A DNA stretch of 64,000 nucleotides, taken from the NCBI RefSeq assembly GCF_024734385.1, contig NZ_JANHAP010000014.1:19552-83551 (forward strand). Reading direction: 5' to 3'. Every line of letters starts with the position of its first letter. Within the stretch, counting starts at the first letter, position 1. A program made the position numbers and the translations under genes. Positions 1-8,551 of this stretch are shown here, one piece after another. The notes beneath the pieces are model-generated. The model was given only the letters and a program-made list of their open reading frames with translations. It was not told the DNA's origin and searched no databases. Source of the DNA: Dasania sp. GY-MA-18 (GTDB taxonomy: Bacteria > Pseudomonadota > Gammaproteobacteria > Pseudomonadales > Dasaniaceae).

Positions 1-1224
1 GGATGGTATTGTGGTGTTGGTGATGACGGATATGATCAAAATTATTGGTCTAAAAAGCTAGAAAAAAATGATCTTGCTGCTGGTTCTCAGGTTTTAAAAA
101 CTCAAATATCTAAATATGCTGTGCCGCCGGTTAGGTTTTTTCAGCAGCATGGGGATGTTTTGATAAATAGTAATAATATTACTGTTTATACAGGCTTGAA
201 TCTTGTTGATATTATATATAACAAAAATAATAAAGATGTTGAGCTTGCGAAGGCTATAAACACTGGCGGTAATGAGCTGAGTGTAAGTGCAAAAATATTT
301 ATCTTTTGTCTTGGGGGTATTGAAAATGCTCGTATGATGTTGGTGTTTAATGACAAATATGATAATCAATTAGGGAATCAAGGTGATTCCGTTGGACGTT
401 ATTTTATGGAGCATCCAACGCCTAGAGCTGCACAGTTATTGGCGGACTCCCCCGAAAGGTATAGTTTTTATCTGGGTGAGGAGACGGGGGATAAATTGGT
501 GGCAGGATATTTCTCATTAGAGGAAAGTGTAGTTCGTTCCGAACAAACCACAAATTTAAGAATGCCATTACACCCATCTACAGAGTATATGCTCTCCGAT
601 GGAATATCATCATATCATATTTTATCTGATGCAATTGCTAAGGGTGATGTGCCAGAAAATTTTGGCCAACACCTTCTTAACCTTACAGCGGATATTGATT
701 TAGTAGCTGAGGCGGTGTCTAGGAAAAAATTTCAAAAAAGCTTGTTTGATTATTCTAAAAACTTCGCTGGATTTCAAATGCCGATGATGATGGAGCAGAC
801 ACCGCATAGAGATAATCGCATAAGGCTCGGCTCTAAAAAAGACAAAATGGGTATATCGAAATTAAAAATTGACTGGGAGCTTAAAGAAAGTGATAAAGCT
901 ATGGTCTGGAAAACGCTAGAGTTAGCTGCTAACGAAATTGGCGCGCTTGATATTGGGCGTATGCGCTTGCTGTATGAGAGGGCGAGCAGAATATGGGGAG
1001 ATCAGTTAGGTTTTAGTCAGCATCATATGGGCACAACAAGGATGGCTGAAAACCCTGACAATGGTGTTGTTGATAAATATCACCGAGTATTTGGTACCAA
1101 TAATTTATTTATGGGGGGATCTTCGGTTTTTTCAACTGGCGGGCATGTCGCGCCAACTCTTACTATCGTTGCCATGACTATTCGATTGGCGGATTACATC
1201 AAGAGGGAATATGCTCATGATTGA
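1..1224 (+). CDS. GMC-family FAD oxidoreductase, C-terminal part (cut by window edge)
   Basis: The reading frame is open from base 1, so the N-terminal FAD-binding part lies outside the window; the GTG at 121 is only an internal valine. About 407 residues are visible. They show the GMC substrate-domain signature (LGGIENAR, then VGRYFMEHP) and the C-terminal GMC block with HHMGTTRM and a GGHVAPTLTIVA segment, where the catalytic His and flavin contacts normally sit. Members oxidise alcohols or sugars with FAD; the substrate here is unknown. The next gene encodes a small secreted protein that overlaps this stop codon, the arrangement seen for two-subunit GMC dehydrogenases. The gene is AT-rich and stands at the edge of a polysaccharide locus, so sugar modification is a reasonable inference. 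Confidence 0.9.
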   Translation, partial: GWYCGVGDDGYDQNYWSKKLEKNDLAAGSQVLKTQISKYAVPPVRFFQQHGDVLINSNNITVYTGLNLVDIIYNKNNKDVELAKAINTGGNELSVSAKIFIFCLGGIENARMMLVFNDKYDNQLGNQGDSVGRYFMEHPTPRAAQLLADSPERYSFYLGEETGDKLVAGYFSLEESVVRSEQTTNLRMPLHPSTEYMLSDGISSYHILSDAIAKGDVPENFGQHLLNLTADIDLVAEAVSRKKFQKSLFDYSKNFAGFQMPMMMEQTPHRDNRIRLGSKKDKMGISKLKIDWELKESDKAMVWKTLELAANEIGALDIGRMRLLYERASRIWGDQLGFSQHHMGTTRMAENPDNGVVDKYHRVFGTNNLFMGGSSVFSTGGHVAPTLTIVAMTIRLADYIKREYAHD

Positions 1225-1543
1225 TTTGAAAAAAAGGCAGTTGATAAAAATGGCTGCAGCTTTACCACTTTTTAATGCGGCTTTAGTGAGTAGAGCACAC
1301 ACAGAAAAAAGTGATTTTTCGGTATCTGAAATTAATAAGGTGTTAGATGCGTGGCTAAAAACTATGAGTTTGACTCCACAAGATTATCTGGCAAATAGAA
1401 GTGTATTGCCGGGCAGTGCTGATAAAATTCGAGAAATGTCTGTAGAAGATTTCAGGAGTGGTAAGACGTTGCACGTTAATGGTGTGGTTCTAAGCTGCAC
1501 AGAAGCTGCGCTAATAGCTGAATTAGCGAGTGCTTTAAGTTGA
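1217..1543 (+). CDS. Small secreted protein, probable partner subunit of the GMC oxidoreductase
   Basis: A 108-residue protein with a basic start (KKRQLIKMAAA) and a hydrophobic stretch to about residue 25, resembling a Tat-like or Sec signal, although the strict twin arginine is absent. The mature part is helical and polar, ending in VVLSCTEAALIAELAS. Small Tat-exported subunits accompany membrane GMC sugar/alcohol dehydrogenases, and this gene overlaps the end of the oxidoreductase gene, so a partner role is inferred from position. I chose ATG 1217 over 1211 because the AGAGGG at 1202-1207 is 9 nt away rather than 3. No catalytic motif is visible. Confidence 0.7.
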   Translation: MIDLKKRQLIKMAAALPLFNAALVSRAHTEKSDFSVSEINKVLDAWLKTMSLTPQDYLANRSVLPGSADKIREMSVEDFRSGKTLHVNGVVLSCTEAALIAELASALS

Positions 1544-3264
1544 AATTTGTCAGCTTTTGTCGGCATCGGCTTTTCTGTGGTGTGCTAGATATGCTAATGA
1601 GTAGGCGCTTCGTGGTTAAGGGGGTATTAATTTGCGTTGCATTGTTATCTAACGGCCCTTATTTACTAGAGCGTATTTCCGAAATTAATAGCGCTCCATT
1701 AATTGCTTTATTTATACTCTTGTACACTTTTTTTCTTATCTCTGTATTGATTACATCGGTAATAACTAACGCAATTACCCGTTGGTTGTGCGCTGCTATA
1801 TATCTCGTGTTTTTTCTTTTTTCCGATGCTTATTGGCGGGTGACAGGTGGATTCATATCTTATTCGTCATTTATATCGATGGTCAATGCTCATGGCTTCG
1901 TTGGTGATGCCATGGAGCAGTATGGTAATTTGTTTTTAATAAGTGGTTTTTTGGGGGCTTTGCTCTTTGTCGGTTTAGTTATACCTGTAAAAAAATCACC
2001 ATCAAACTTATTTGTGCTTTTTATTCCGTTAACGTCAATTTTTATATTGGTGTCAATGCTGTTTATTCGTGGTGGCGATGGTGGAAAGGGTTTGTCTCTG
2101 ATTTATACTCCAATGGCATACTCAATTTTATTTTTATATGAAAAAGCCGCTGAAGATAACGGCCCCAGGCTTCCTGTTACTATTGAAACAGCAGGGGTTG
2201 AGCAAGGTAAGGATATTGTTTTTGTTATTGATGAGAGTGTAAGAGGCGATTTTTTAGATATTAATGCTAATAATGGCGTTTATACGGGGTTAGCTGACGG
2301 TGATGTTAATTGGAAATTGTATAACTATGGTTTGGCTGTTGCTGTAGCTACATGTAGTGCGGAAGTTAATGTTACCCTCCGATATGGTGGAACAAGAGAG
2401 CAATATAAAGCAATTATAGCGAGGCACCCTTCAATTTGGCAGTATGCAAAAAAAGCTGACATGAAAACTGTTTATATTGATACACAGCGCACTGCAGGCA
2501 AGCTTCAAAATTATATGGATTCTGAAGAGTTGTTAAGTATTGATGAGTTTGTCCAGTTTGATGGTGTAGATATATTGTATAGAGATGTTCTTGCCGCTGA
2601 AAAGATTGCAAAATATTCACAGAATGATACGGCTGAGTTTATTTTGGTTAATAAAATGGGGGCGCATTTTCCAGTTCATGATAAATACCCTGATAACTTT
2701 ACTTATTATAAACCTGTACTGCGAAGAGGTGGTTTTGTTGGTATTAGTGACACTGGTAATAGGGATGGCTTTGATGGTGCTGATGAGTGGCGGCTCTACG
2801 TTAACTCTTATAAAAACACGCTTTTATGGAGTGTGGGTGAGTTTTTTAAAACAATTAAACTGCAGGCCAAGTTGTCTAATTTAATCATGGTGTATACGTC
2901 TGATCACGGTCAGGATTTACACCTTGATGGTAGGTCTGGTGTGACAACTCATTGTAGTGGCGAGCGCGCCAGATCGAATGAGGCTGTTGTGCCATTGGTA
3001 GTACTTGAGGGAGGGAAAGCAAAGTTTGATTGGAGTGAGAATTTAAACCATAACTATAATGCTGTTAGCCACTTTAATATATTTCCCACATTACTGAAGT
3101 TGATGAACTATGATGCCGAAGAGGTGAGTAAAATCTACGGTTACTCATTAGATCAAAAGGTTGAAGATCCCTATACCTATAATGTTAGATTTAATGCAAG
3201 GCTTGGGATGAAGCCGATATGGAAAAAAATGGATCGTGAGGATCCAATTAACTCCAAAAATTGA
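1540..3264 (+). CDS. Membrane sulfatase-fold transferase, EptA/phosphoethanolamine-transferase-like
   Basis: A 574-residue protein with about five N-terminal membrane spans (to roughly residue 185) and a periplasmic alkaline-phosphatase/sulfatase-fold domain. The metal and nucleophile region reads VIDESVRGDF near residue 233, where EptA/MCR enzymes have GETAR; the nucleophile position is Ser rather than Thr. TSDHGQ (D455-H456) and THCS supply further metal ligands. EptA-type enzymes move phosphoethanolamine from phospholipid onto lipid A or other glycans. Given the surrounding polysaccharide genes, decoration of an exported glycan is plausible. The frame begins at a TTG overlapping the previous stop; ATG 1591 or 1597 is possible, and none has a convincing ribosome site. 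Confidence 0.8.
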   Translation: MKFVSFCRHRLFCGVLDMLMSRRFVVKGVLICVALLSNGPYLLERISEINSAPLIALFILLYTFFLISVLITSVITNAITRWLCAAIYLVFFLFSDAYWRVTGGFISYSSFISMVNAHGFVGDAMEQYGNLFLISGFLGALLFVGLVIPVKKSPSNLFVLFIPLTSIFILVSMLFIRGGDGGKGLSLIYTPMAYSILFLYEKAAEDNGPRLPVTIETAGVEQGKDIVFVIDESVRGDFLDINANNGVYTGLADGDVNWKLYNYGLAVAVATCSAEVNVTLRYGGTREQYKAIIARHPSIWQYAKKADMKTVYIDTQRTAGKLQNYMDSEELLSIDEFVQFDGVDILYRDVLAAEKIAKYSQNDTAEFILVNKMGAHFPVHDKYPDNFTYYKPVLRRGGFVGISDTGNRDGFDGADEWRLYVNSYKNTLLWSVGEFFKTIKLQAKLSNLIMVYTSDHGQDLHLDGRSGVTTHCSGERARSNEAVVPLVVLEGGKAKFDWSENLNHNYNAVSHFNIFPTLLKLMNYDAEEVSKIYGYSLDQKVEDPYTYNVRFNARLGMKPIWKKMDREDPINSKN

Positions 3265-3281
3265 CAGCTATATTTGTTGTG

Positions 3282-3324
3282 GTGCACCCCTTAAATTCAT
3301 TATTAATAAAAATAAGGGGTGTAC
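3282..3324. terminator. Inverted repeat between converging genes
   Basis: GTGCACCCCTTA (3282-3293) pairs with TAAGGGGTGTAC (3313-3324) over 12 positions with one wobble, around a 19-nt AT-rich loop. It lies exactly between two convergent genes and probably ends both transcripts, although no clean T-run follows. Confidence 0.5.
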
Positions 3325-3328
3325 ATAA

Positions 3329-4402
3329 TTATTTGTTAACTTTAGGTGGCGGGAGAGTTATTGTGGCAGGGCCTATATTTGCGCCTACGCGATAGTCGGG
3401 GCCTATATAAGAATCGCTAACAACTACATCATTAACGTAAATAAATCCATCCACTCCACTTTGACCCCAGTCTTTATTCCAAGCGTACATGTTGTCAAAG
3501 AATACAAAAAAGTTAAACCCACTGCCATGCTTGGTAGTAGGTATGCCTGTGAGCTTTGGAGCACCACCATTTTCGATGATTCTAACCCAATCCCCTTGTT
3601 TTACACCGTCAAACCACATTTCCCACACGCCATCATTTGAGGTCGCGTTTGTAGCTAATTTAATATGATATTCAATAGTGTGCCATGTTTGAGATTGACT
3701 GGTTCCGTAAGTAATAAAGTGTCCTTTATTGTTGATCCAGTCTATTTCCCAGGCTCCATTGCCAATGCTTTGGAAAAAACCACTAGCTTTTGTGAAGTCC
3801 GTAATGCCATTGTAATAATCAATGTTGTAACGTTCTCCTCCGGCGCTTCCAAAAGCAAGATTGCTGCCGGTGTTGGCACTTACTACAACATTGGTGTCAA
3901 TGCCATAAGTTGGGCTGCCAGCGAAATTCCAAACCACATAGAAAGAGTCTTCGCGGTTCTCCGTCCATGTTGCATCTAGTGTTGGGGAAGTGTTTTGCCA
4001 TAAGCGTCCCCACTTCCAGTATGGAACCGAAGAGGTGCCATCTCCAGCCTTAAAACTGTCAGGGAAGCGAACGTGGTAGCGAATATAAAGCTCATCATAA
4101 CCTGTGTTTTTATTGCCAGTTAGGTGTTTCATCAGGCGGATAGTTGGTTGAGATGAGTTGGGGTCCCAAGTCAGTTTAAGTGCATTTTTGCCATTTAATC
4201 CTTCACCGCTTTTTACTTCAATGCTCGAATTTTCAGAAGCCTTGACTGCATCCCAGCCTGTGGGAACATTACTCGTCTCAAATAAATTAATGCTGTTAAT
4301 GGTATAGCCGGTGTCGGCAGAAAAGTCAGATTCAAAAATGACGCCCCCTAGAGAGCTGTTTATCAATACGCAGCTAAGTAGAGCAGGGGTTAGTGTTTTC
4401 AT
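3329..4402 (-). CDS. Secreted lectin-like/polysaccharide-lyase-like protein
   Basis: A 357-residue protein with a signal peptide (MKTLTPALLSCVLINSSLGG) followed by a beta-rich, Trp- and Gly-rich domain. Segments such as DELYIRYHVRFPD, WHTIEYHIKL and GVWEMWFDG are typical of concanavalin-like jelly-roll domains found in polysaccharide lyases and glycan-binding proteins. I cannot assign a lyase family or catalytic residues. The upstream in-frame ATG at 4525 would add a non-secretory leader; ATG 4402 has GAGG eight bases before it and starts the signal peptide, so it is preferred. Position next to the flippase gene suggests it acts on the exported polysaccharide. Confidence 0.75.
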   Translation of the reverse strand: MKTLTPALLSCVLINSSLGGVIFESDFSADTGYTINSINLFETSNVPTGWDAVKASENSSIEVKSGEGLNGKNALKLTWDPNSSQPTIRLMKHLTGNKNTGYDELYIRYHVRFPDSFKAGDGTSSVPYWKWGRLWQNTSPTLDATWTENREDSFYVVWNFAGSPTYGIDTNVVVSANTGSNLAFGSAGGERYNIDYYNGITDFTKASGFFQSIGNGAWEIDWINNKGHFITYGTSQSQTWHTIEYHIKLATNATSNDGVWEMWFDGVKQGDWVRIIENGGAPKLTGIPTTKHGSGFNFFVFFDNMYAWNKDWGQSGVDGFIYVNDVVVSDSYIGPDYRVGANIGPATITLPPPKVNK

Positions 4403-4640
4403 AGTGAAAGCCTCGTTGAACGTATGGCGCAAGTGTCGTAGATCTTTGGTAGGTATTAAGTGTAGCTGTACGTGAAAAAAGTTAAATAGTGTAATGCGCT
4501 TTATGAGATGTGGCTCACTAGCCACAGTGTATATTTTTGTTTATTTGGGAATATGTAGTTGGCATAAGAGTATTATAGCTCCAATTATAACTATTGGTTA
4601 TTTAAAATTATTAAATAGTGGTTGCAGGGCATATATGGTT

Positions 4641-6107
4641 CTAGCTGAATTTTCCCTGTAGTTTGTTTAGAGCATTGGCCCTTAGAAAATTCCATTCGGA
4701 AAAGGGTATGAGAAAAAAGCATGCAGTGTAAATAGTCGCGCCAATGGTAATTGAAAGAATAAAGCTAAACCAATCCCCGCTTGTGTTGTAGAACTGCAAA
4801 TAGGCAGTTATCCCCAAATACATCACAGTTACAGAAAGTGTCGGAGGTAGAAGTAGTTTTATTGATGTTGAAGGGGCTAGGTTTATTACGGTTTGTAAAA
4901 TAATAAAAGAGGATATTAAGGAGGCAAAGTTAAAGTAAAGGATTATATATGATAAGGTGAGTGTGCCTTGGTCGGCAAAATAAATTAGGTTCGTAATAAG
5001 CACAATTAATAAGATAATTCGAGAAATAGTTTGAATTTTTAATTTTCCAGCAGCTCTATTCAGAGCAGATATAGGCTCGTTAATAGCCATTATTAAAAAT
5101 GAGAGTGAGAATATTTTAAATACAGGAATCATGGGAGTCCATTTTTCCCCAAGGATGAGAAGTGTGAAGTCCTCTGCGACTAAAAATAATCCTATGTAGA
5201 GGGGAGTGTTAAGAAACGCACATATAGAAAAGGCTTTTGAAAAGTGCTTTTTAAGCTCCGATATTTCATGGCGGCAGCGTGAAAATGTAGAAAATGAAAC
5301 CATAGCAACGCGTTTGGCGATTTGATCATTAGGCATCTGCGCAATGCTCGCTGCTTTGTCATAATAGCCAAGTTGTTCAGAACCCAAATATTTTCCAATT
5401 ATAAGCTTGTCTATATGATCCCCAATAATTTTGGATTGTCCCCAGATGAAATCCCATACACCAAAGCTCATTAAGTCCTTTAGATATTGGTGTTTAATTG
5501 AAATATGTGGTCGAATTTTTGCTTTTATTATCATTAATAGCATTGCGACGAAATTACTAGCTATTGTTGCAATTATAATTGACCAATATCCAAATCCGTT
5601 TAGAGCTAGTACAAGGGAAATGATAATCGAAAGAAAAACATTCACTGCTTCAATTAGAGCTAAGAATTTGTAATCTAATTCTCTTTGCAGTATTGCTTGG
5701 GGGATATCGCTTAGGGCTGTAATTAGAAACATAGTAGCAAAAACTTGTGTTGCTGTTTCAAGCTCATAAATATTGAAATAAGAAGCGATGCTGGGTGATA
5801 GGAAATAAAATAATAAAAAAAGGATTGTTGAAATACCTATGTTAAAACAAAAAAAAGCATCGATATGATGGCTTGCAAGTTTGGTGCGCTGTATGACTGC
5901 GTTGGTTAGGCCAAAATTAGATATGTTGTTACTATAATGGATCATTACAGTGATGATCCCCATGATTCCAAAGTCATGAGGACTAAGTATTCGTGCTAAT
6001 ATTATTGAGCTGATAAAACGAAAAATATGAAGGATGGGTGGGAGAACGGTAAACCATATTATACTTTCCGAAGATTTTTTTTCAAAGTTGTCAGCTGTAT
6101 TGGTCAT
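4641..6107 (-). CDS. Wzx-type polysaccharide flippase (PST/MVF superfamily)
   Basis: About 488 residues, almost entirely hydrophobic, with twelve or more predicted spans. The N-terminal region (LARILSPHDFGIMGI, then GLTNAVIQR) is characteristic of WzxC/PST-type lipid-linked oligosaccharide flippases, which turn undecaprenyl-PP-linked repeat units to the periplasmic face. The frame extends upstream to 6200 inside the MBOAT gene, but ATG 6107 gives the normal N-terminus (MTNTADNFEKK). No strong ribosome site is visible, so coupling to the upstream gene is likely. It is the last gene of the EPS operon and the only flippase in the window. Confidence 0.88.
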   Translation of the reverse strand: MTNTADNFEKKSSESIIWFTVLPPILHIFRFISSIILARILSPHDFGIMGIITVMIHYSNNISNFGLTNAVIQRTKLASHHIDAFFCFNIGISTILFLLFYFLSPSIASYFNIYELETATQVFATMFLITALSDIPQAILQRELDYKFLALIEAVNVFLSIIISLVLALNGFGYWSIIIATIASNFVAMLLMIIKAKIRPHISIKHQYLKDLMSFGVWDFIWGQSKIIGDHIDKLIIGKYLGSEQLGYYDKAASIAQMPNDQIAKRVAMVSFSTFSRCRHEISELKKHFSKAFSICAFLNTPLYIGLFLVAEDFTLLILGEKWTPMIPVFKIFSLSFLIMAINEPISALNRAAGKLKIQTISRIILLIVLITNLIYFADQGTLTLSYIILYFNFASLISSFIILQTVINLAPSTSIKLLLPPTLSVTVMYLGITAYLQFYNTSGDWFSFILSITIGATIYTACFFLIPFSEWNFLRANALNKLQGKFS

Positions 6108-6129
6108 TGTAAGAGGCTTGAGTAGTGTG

Positions 6130-7524
6130 TTAAAACTGAAAATAGATAAATGTTGGGGTGCCAATGGAGGCCCCGACAAATAAGAGCAATAAGCCCGCAT
6201 AGACTGAAGACTTAAATAATGTAGGTAGGGCTATGAAGTCTTTGGTTGTAATGCGCTCAATAAAATTTCTTGGTATTACATGGGCTATTATGGCTGTTGA
6301 TAATACTAAATAAAATAGAGGGCTTAGGGACGATGTTAATGATAGTTCAGATAAGCCGCCTATATACTCATTAAATGTATTTATGTCGCTGACTCTAAAT
6401 AACAGCCAGCTGAAAGCGATGAGGTGAAAGTTAATTATTATTTTTCCAATCATTTTTAAGTTAAACGATTGTTCAATAATTGCGTTCCTAGTAAGTATAA
6501 GAATAAGTCCATGAAATGCTCCCCAGAGCAGAAAGTTAAAGGCGGCTCCATGCCAAAGACCACCAAGGAGCATAGTAATCATGAGATTTCGATAAGTAAA
6601 GAATCTTGATCCCTTATTTCCTCCTAGGGATATATATAAATAATCCCTAAGCCATCCAGATAGTGATATATGCCACCTTTTCCAAAAGTCTGAAGGTGAT
6701 TGAGCAAGATATGGGCGATTAAAATTGATTGGGAGTTTGAGGCCTAATAAAAGAGCAATGCCAATTGCTATGTCTGAATACCCAGAAAAATCACAATAAA
6801 TTTGAAATGAGTAGGCGTAAATTCCCATCAGTAAATCAAAAGATGAAAATGTAGAGGGGTTGTCAAAAACAGCATCCACTGCTAAATAAGCCAATAAATC
6901 AGCAATTATGATTTTTTTAAATAAACCTAAAAAAATCATCTGGAAGCCTAGCTCCCAATCTTTAGAGTTGATGGTAATGGGGCTGTTGATTTGAGGTAAG
7001 AAGTCTTTCGCTCGTACAATTGGCCCCGCAACCAATTGAGGGAAAAAAGATACAAAAACTGCGAATTTTGTAAAGCTAGGTTCGTGAGATATTTTTTTTC
7101 GATAAATATCGATGGTGTAACTTAGTGTTTGGAATGTGTAAAAAGAAATGCCAACTGGCAGCAAGAGTTGGTGATATAGATCTGGAATAAAAATGCCGAA
7201 TAAGCCAAGGGCTAATTGGCTGCTTTCGTAAAAGAAGTTGTAGTATTTAAAAGTAGCTAATATGCCGAGATTTACAGTTAGGCTTGTAATTAGCAATGCT
7301 AAGCGGTTTTGTTGTTTTTCACTATCTAGTCTTTTTCCGATATGGAAGTCAACAATAGTTGAAAGGGCTATCAGGGCTGCATATTGCCAGTACCAAAACA
7401 TATAAAAAATATAACTGCCAATTAGTAGTATAATGTCCCTTAATCTCTCCTGTTTATAAGTGCTATAAAATAAAATAAGAAATATAGGGAGAAATAGGGC
7501 GAAGTTAATGGAGTTAAATGTCAT
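6130..7524 (-). CDS. MBOAT-family O-acyltransferase (AlgI-like)
   Basis: A 464-residue multi-span membrane protein. It has the AlgI hallmarks: FPQLVAGPIVR, FWKRWHISLSGWLRDYLYI and GGLWHGA with the catalytic His at residue 325. AlgI-type MBOAT proteins pass acyl groups across the inner membrane to a periplasmic transferase that O-acetylates a polysaccharide. Its start overlaps the end of the SGNH gene by 11 bases, so the two are translationally coupled and probably work as a pair in glycan O-acylation. The length is normal for the family. Confidence 0.93.
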   Translation of the reverse strand: MTFNSINFALFLPIFLILFYSTYKQERLRDIILLIGSYIFYMFWYWQYAALIALSTIVDFHIGKRLDSEKQQNRLALLITSLTVNLGILATFKYYNFFYESSQLALGLFGIFIPDLYHQLLLPVGISFYTFQTLSYTIDIYRKKISHEPSFTKFAVFVSFFPQLVAGPIVRAKDFLPQINSPITINSKDWELGFQMIFLGLFKKIIIADLLAYLAVDAVFDNPSTFSSFDLLMGIYAYSFQIYCDFSGYSDIAIGIALLLGLKLPINFNRPYLAQSPSDFWKRWHISLSGWLRDYLYISLGGNKGSRFFTYRNLMITMLLGGLWHGAAFNFLLWGAFHGLILILTRNAIIEQSFNLKMIGKIIINFHLIAFSWLLFRVSDINTFNEYIGGLSELSLTSSLSPLFYLVLSTAIIAHVIPRNFIERITTKDFIALPTLFKSSVYAGLLLLFVGASIGTPTFIYFQF

Positions 7525-8551
7525 CTTGGGTGTGCTCTGTTTCTAAGGTGGCATTTATATGCGAGCTAATAATTTGTGCTAAAGCAGCATGCCCGCGTTT
7601 GTTGAAGTGGATAAAGTCGCTAAAGTATTCTGGTTTTCCATTCATTACAGTTCTAGAGTCTATCAGTTCAATTTCGTGCTTTTTAGCAATATCCAGCAGT
7701 AATGAGTTATATTGGTCAAGTGTTTTTACCCAGCCTGTAGGGGATAAGTAGCTGTTGTATTTAACAAAGTTAGTTCGCTCGGAGTAATGCATATTGGCTA
7801 AATTACTCAAATCATGAGAAACAGAAAAATTCGTTAAGATGGGTGTGATGTTCAATTCCCTGCAGGTGTTAATAAATGAAATAATTCGATTTTCGAAGTC
7901 TGTAGCCATTGATGGTGGGAGTTCTTCTTTTAGCAATCCTGATAGCTTAATATTGCCGCCAATGTAATCTGATAGGTGAGTGTATAGTGAGGTTTGTTGC
8001 AGCCATTTAGTAAGATAATCGGTATTTATAATTGCATGATTTTTAGGTGGAGGCACTCTTGAGCTTGTTAGCAATTTTTGTTGATTAGATATTTCAAGAC
8101 TCATTTGATACAGGATTGCATAGTCGGGCTGGTATGTTTTTGCGTATTTTCTGAGTAGCTGAATATTTTCATTGATTAACATTCCTGGGCCACTACCATT
8201 TATTGTTTCACAGTTACCCGTTGTGCTTATTGCTTTACAAATAAGATTAGGAAATATGTCTTTGGCTGGGGTTCGACCACCTACTGCATGGGATGACGAT
8301 GCAATCCATAGCCGCAGCTGGGTTGTTTTTTTGGGGAGGATTATTCTACTCTTAAATGGAAAGGCCTCTGTCGGGCCAAACTTTGGGCTAAGTTGAGGGG
8401 AGGAATATTCTTTTTCTTGAGGTGCTTTGGTGCCGAGTATAGGGGTTGTATACCCTAGGTTATAGTGTCGATATTCAAGCAGTAACTCAGCACAGATAAT
8501 GAGCGCAGCAATTGTAAAAATGTATGCATAAAATAATTTAATAGCATTCAT
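7514..8551 (-). CDS. Membrane-anchored SGNH/GDSL-like protein, probable partner of the MBOAT acyltransferase
   Basis: A 345-residue protein with one N-terminal membrane anchor (residues ~5-25) and a periplasmic domain. SGNH-type blocks are visible: a Ser-rich block I at residues 85-87 (IASSSHAVGG), NGSGPG in the middle, and a C-terminal D-x-x-H (DFIHFNKRGH). This matches SGNH proteins that finish polysaccharide O-acetylation beside AlgI-type MBOAT proteins. The gene overlaps both neighbours (14 bases upstream, 11 downstream). Esterase activity instead of transferase cannot be excluded. Confidence 0.8.
   Translation of the reverse strand: MNAIKLFYAYIFTIAALIICAELLLEYRHYNLGYTTPILGTKAPQEKEYSSPQLSPKFGPTEAFPFKSRIILPKKTTQLRLWIASSSHAVGGRTPAKDIFPNLICKAISTTGNCETINGSGPGMLINENIQLLRKYAKTYQPDYAILYQMSLEISNQQKLLTSSRVPPPKNHAIINTDYLTKWLQQTSLYTHLSDYIGGNIKLSGLLKEELPPSMATDFENRIISFINTCRELNITPILTNFSVSHDLSNLANMHYSERTNFVKYNSYLSPTGWVKTLDQYNSLLLDIAKKHEIELIDSRTVMNGKPEYFSDFIHFNKRGHAALAQIISSHINATLETEHTQDDI

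Noticed and set aside
121..1224. Oxidoreductase gene starting at GTG 121
   Set aside because: The frame stays open to base 1 with family-like sequence, so the gene is truncated by the window edge.
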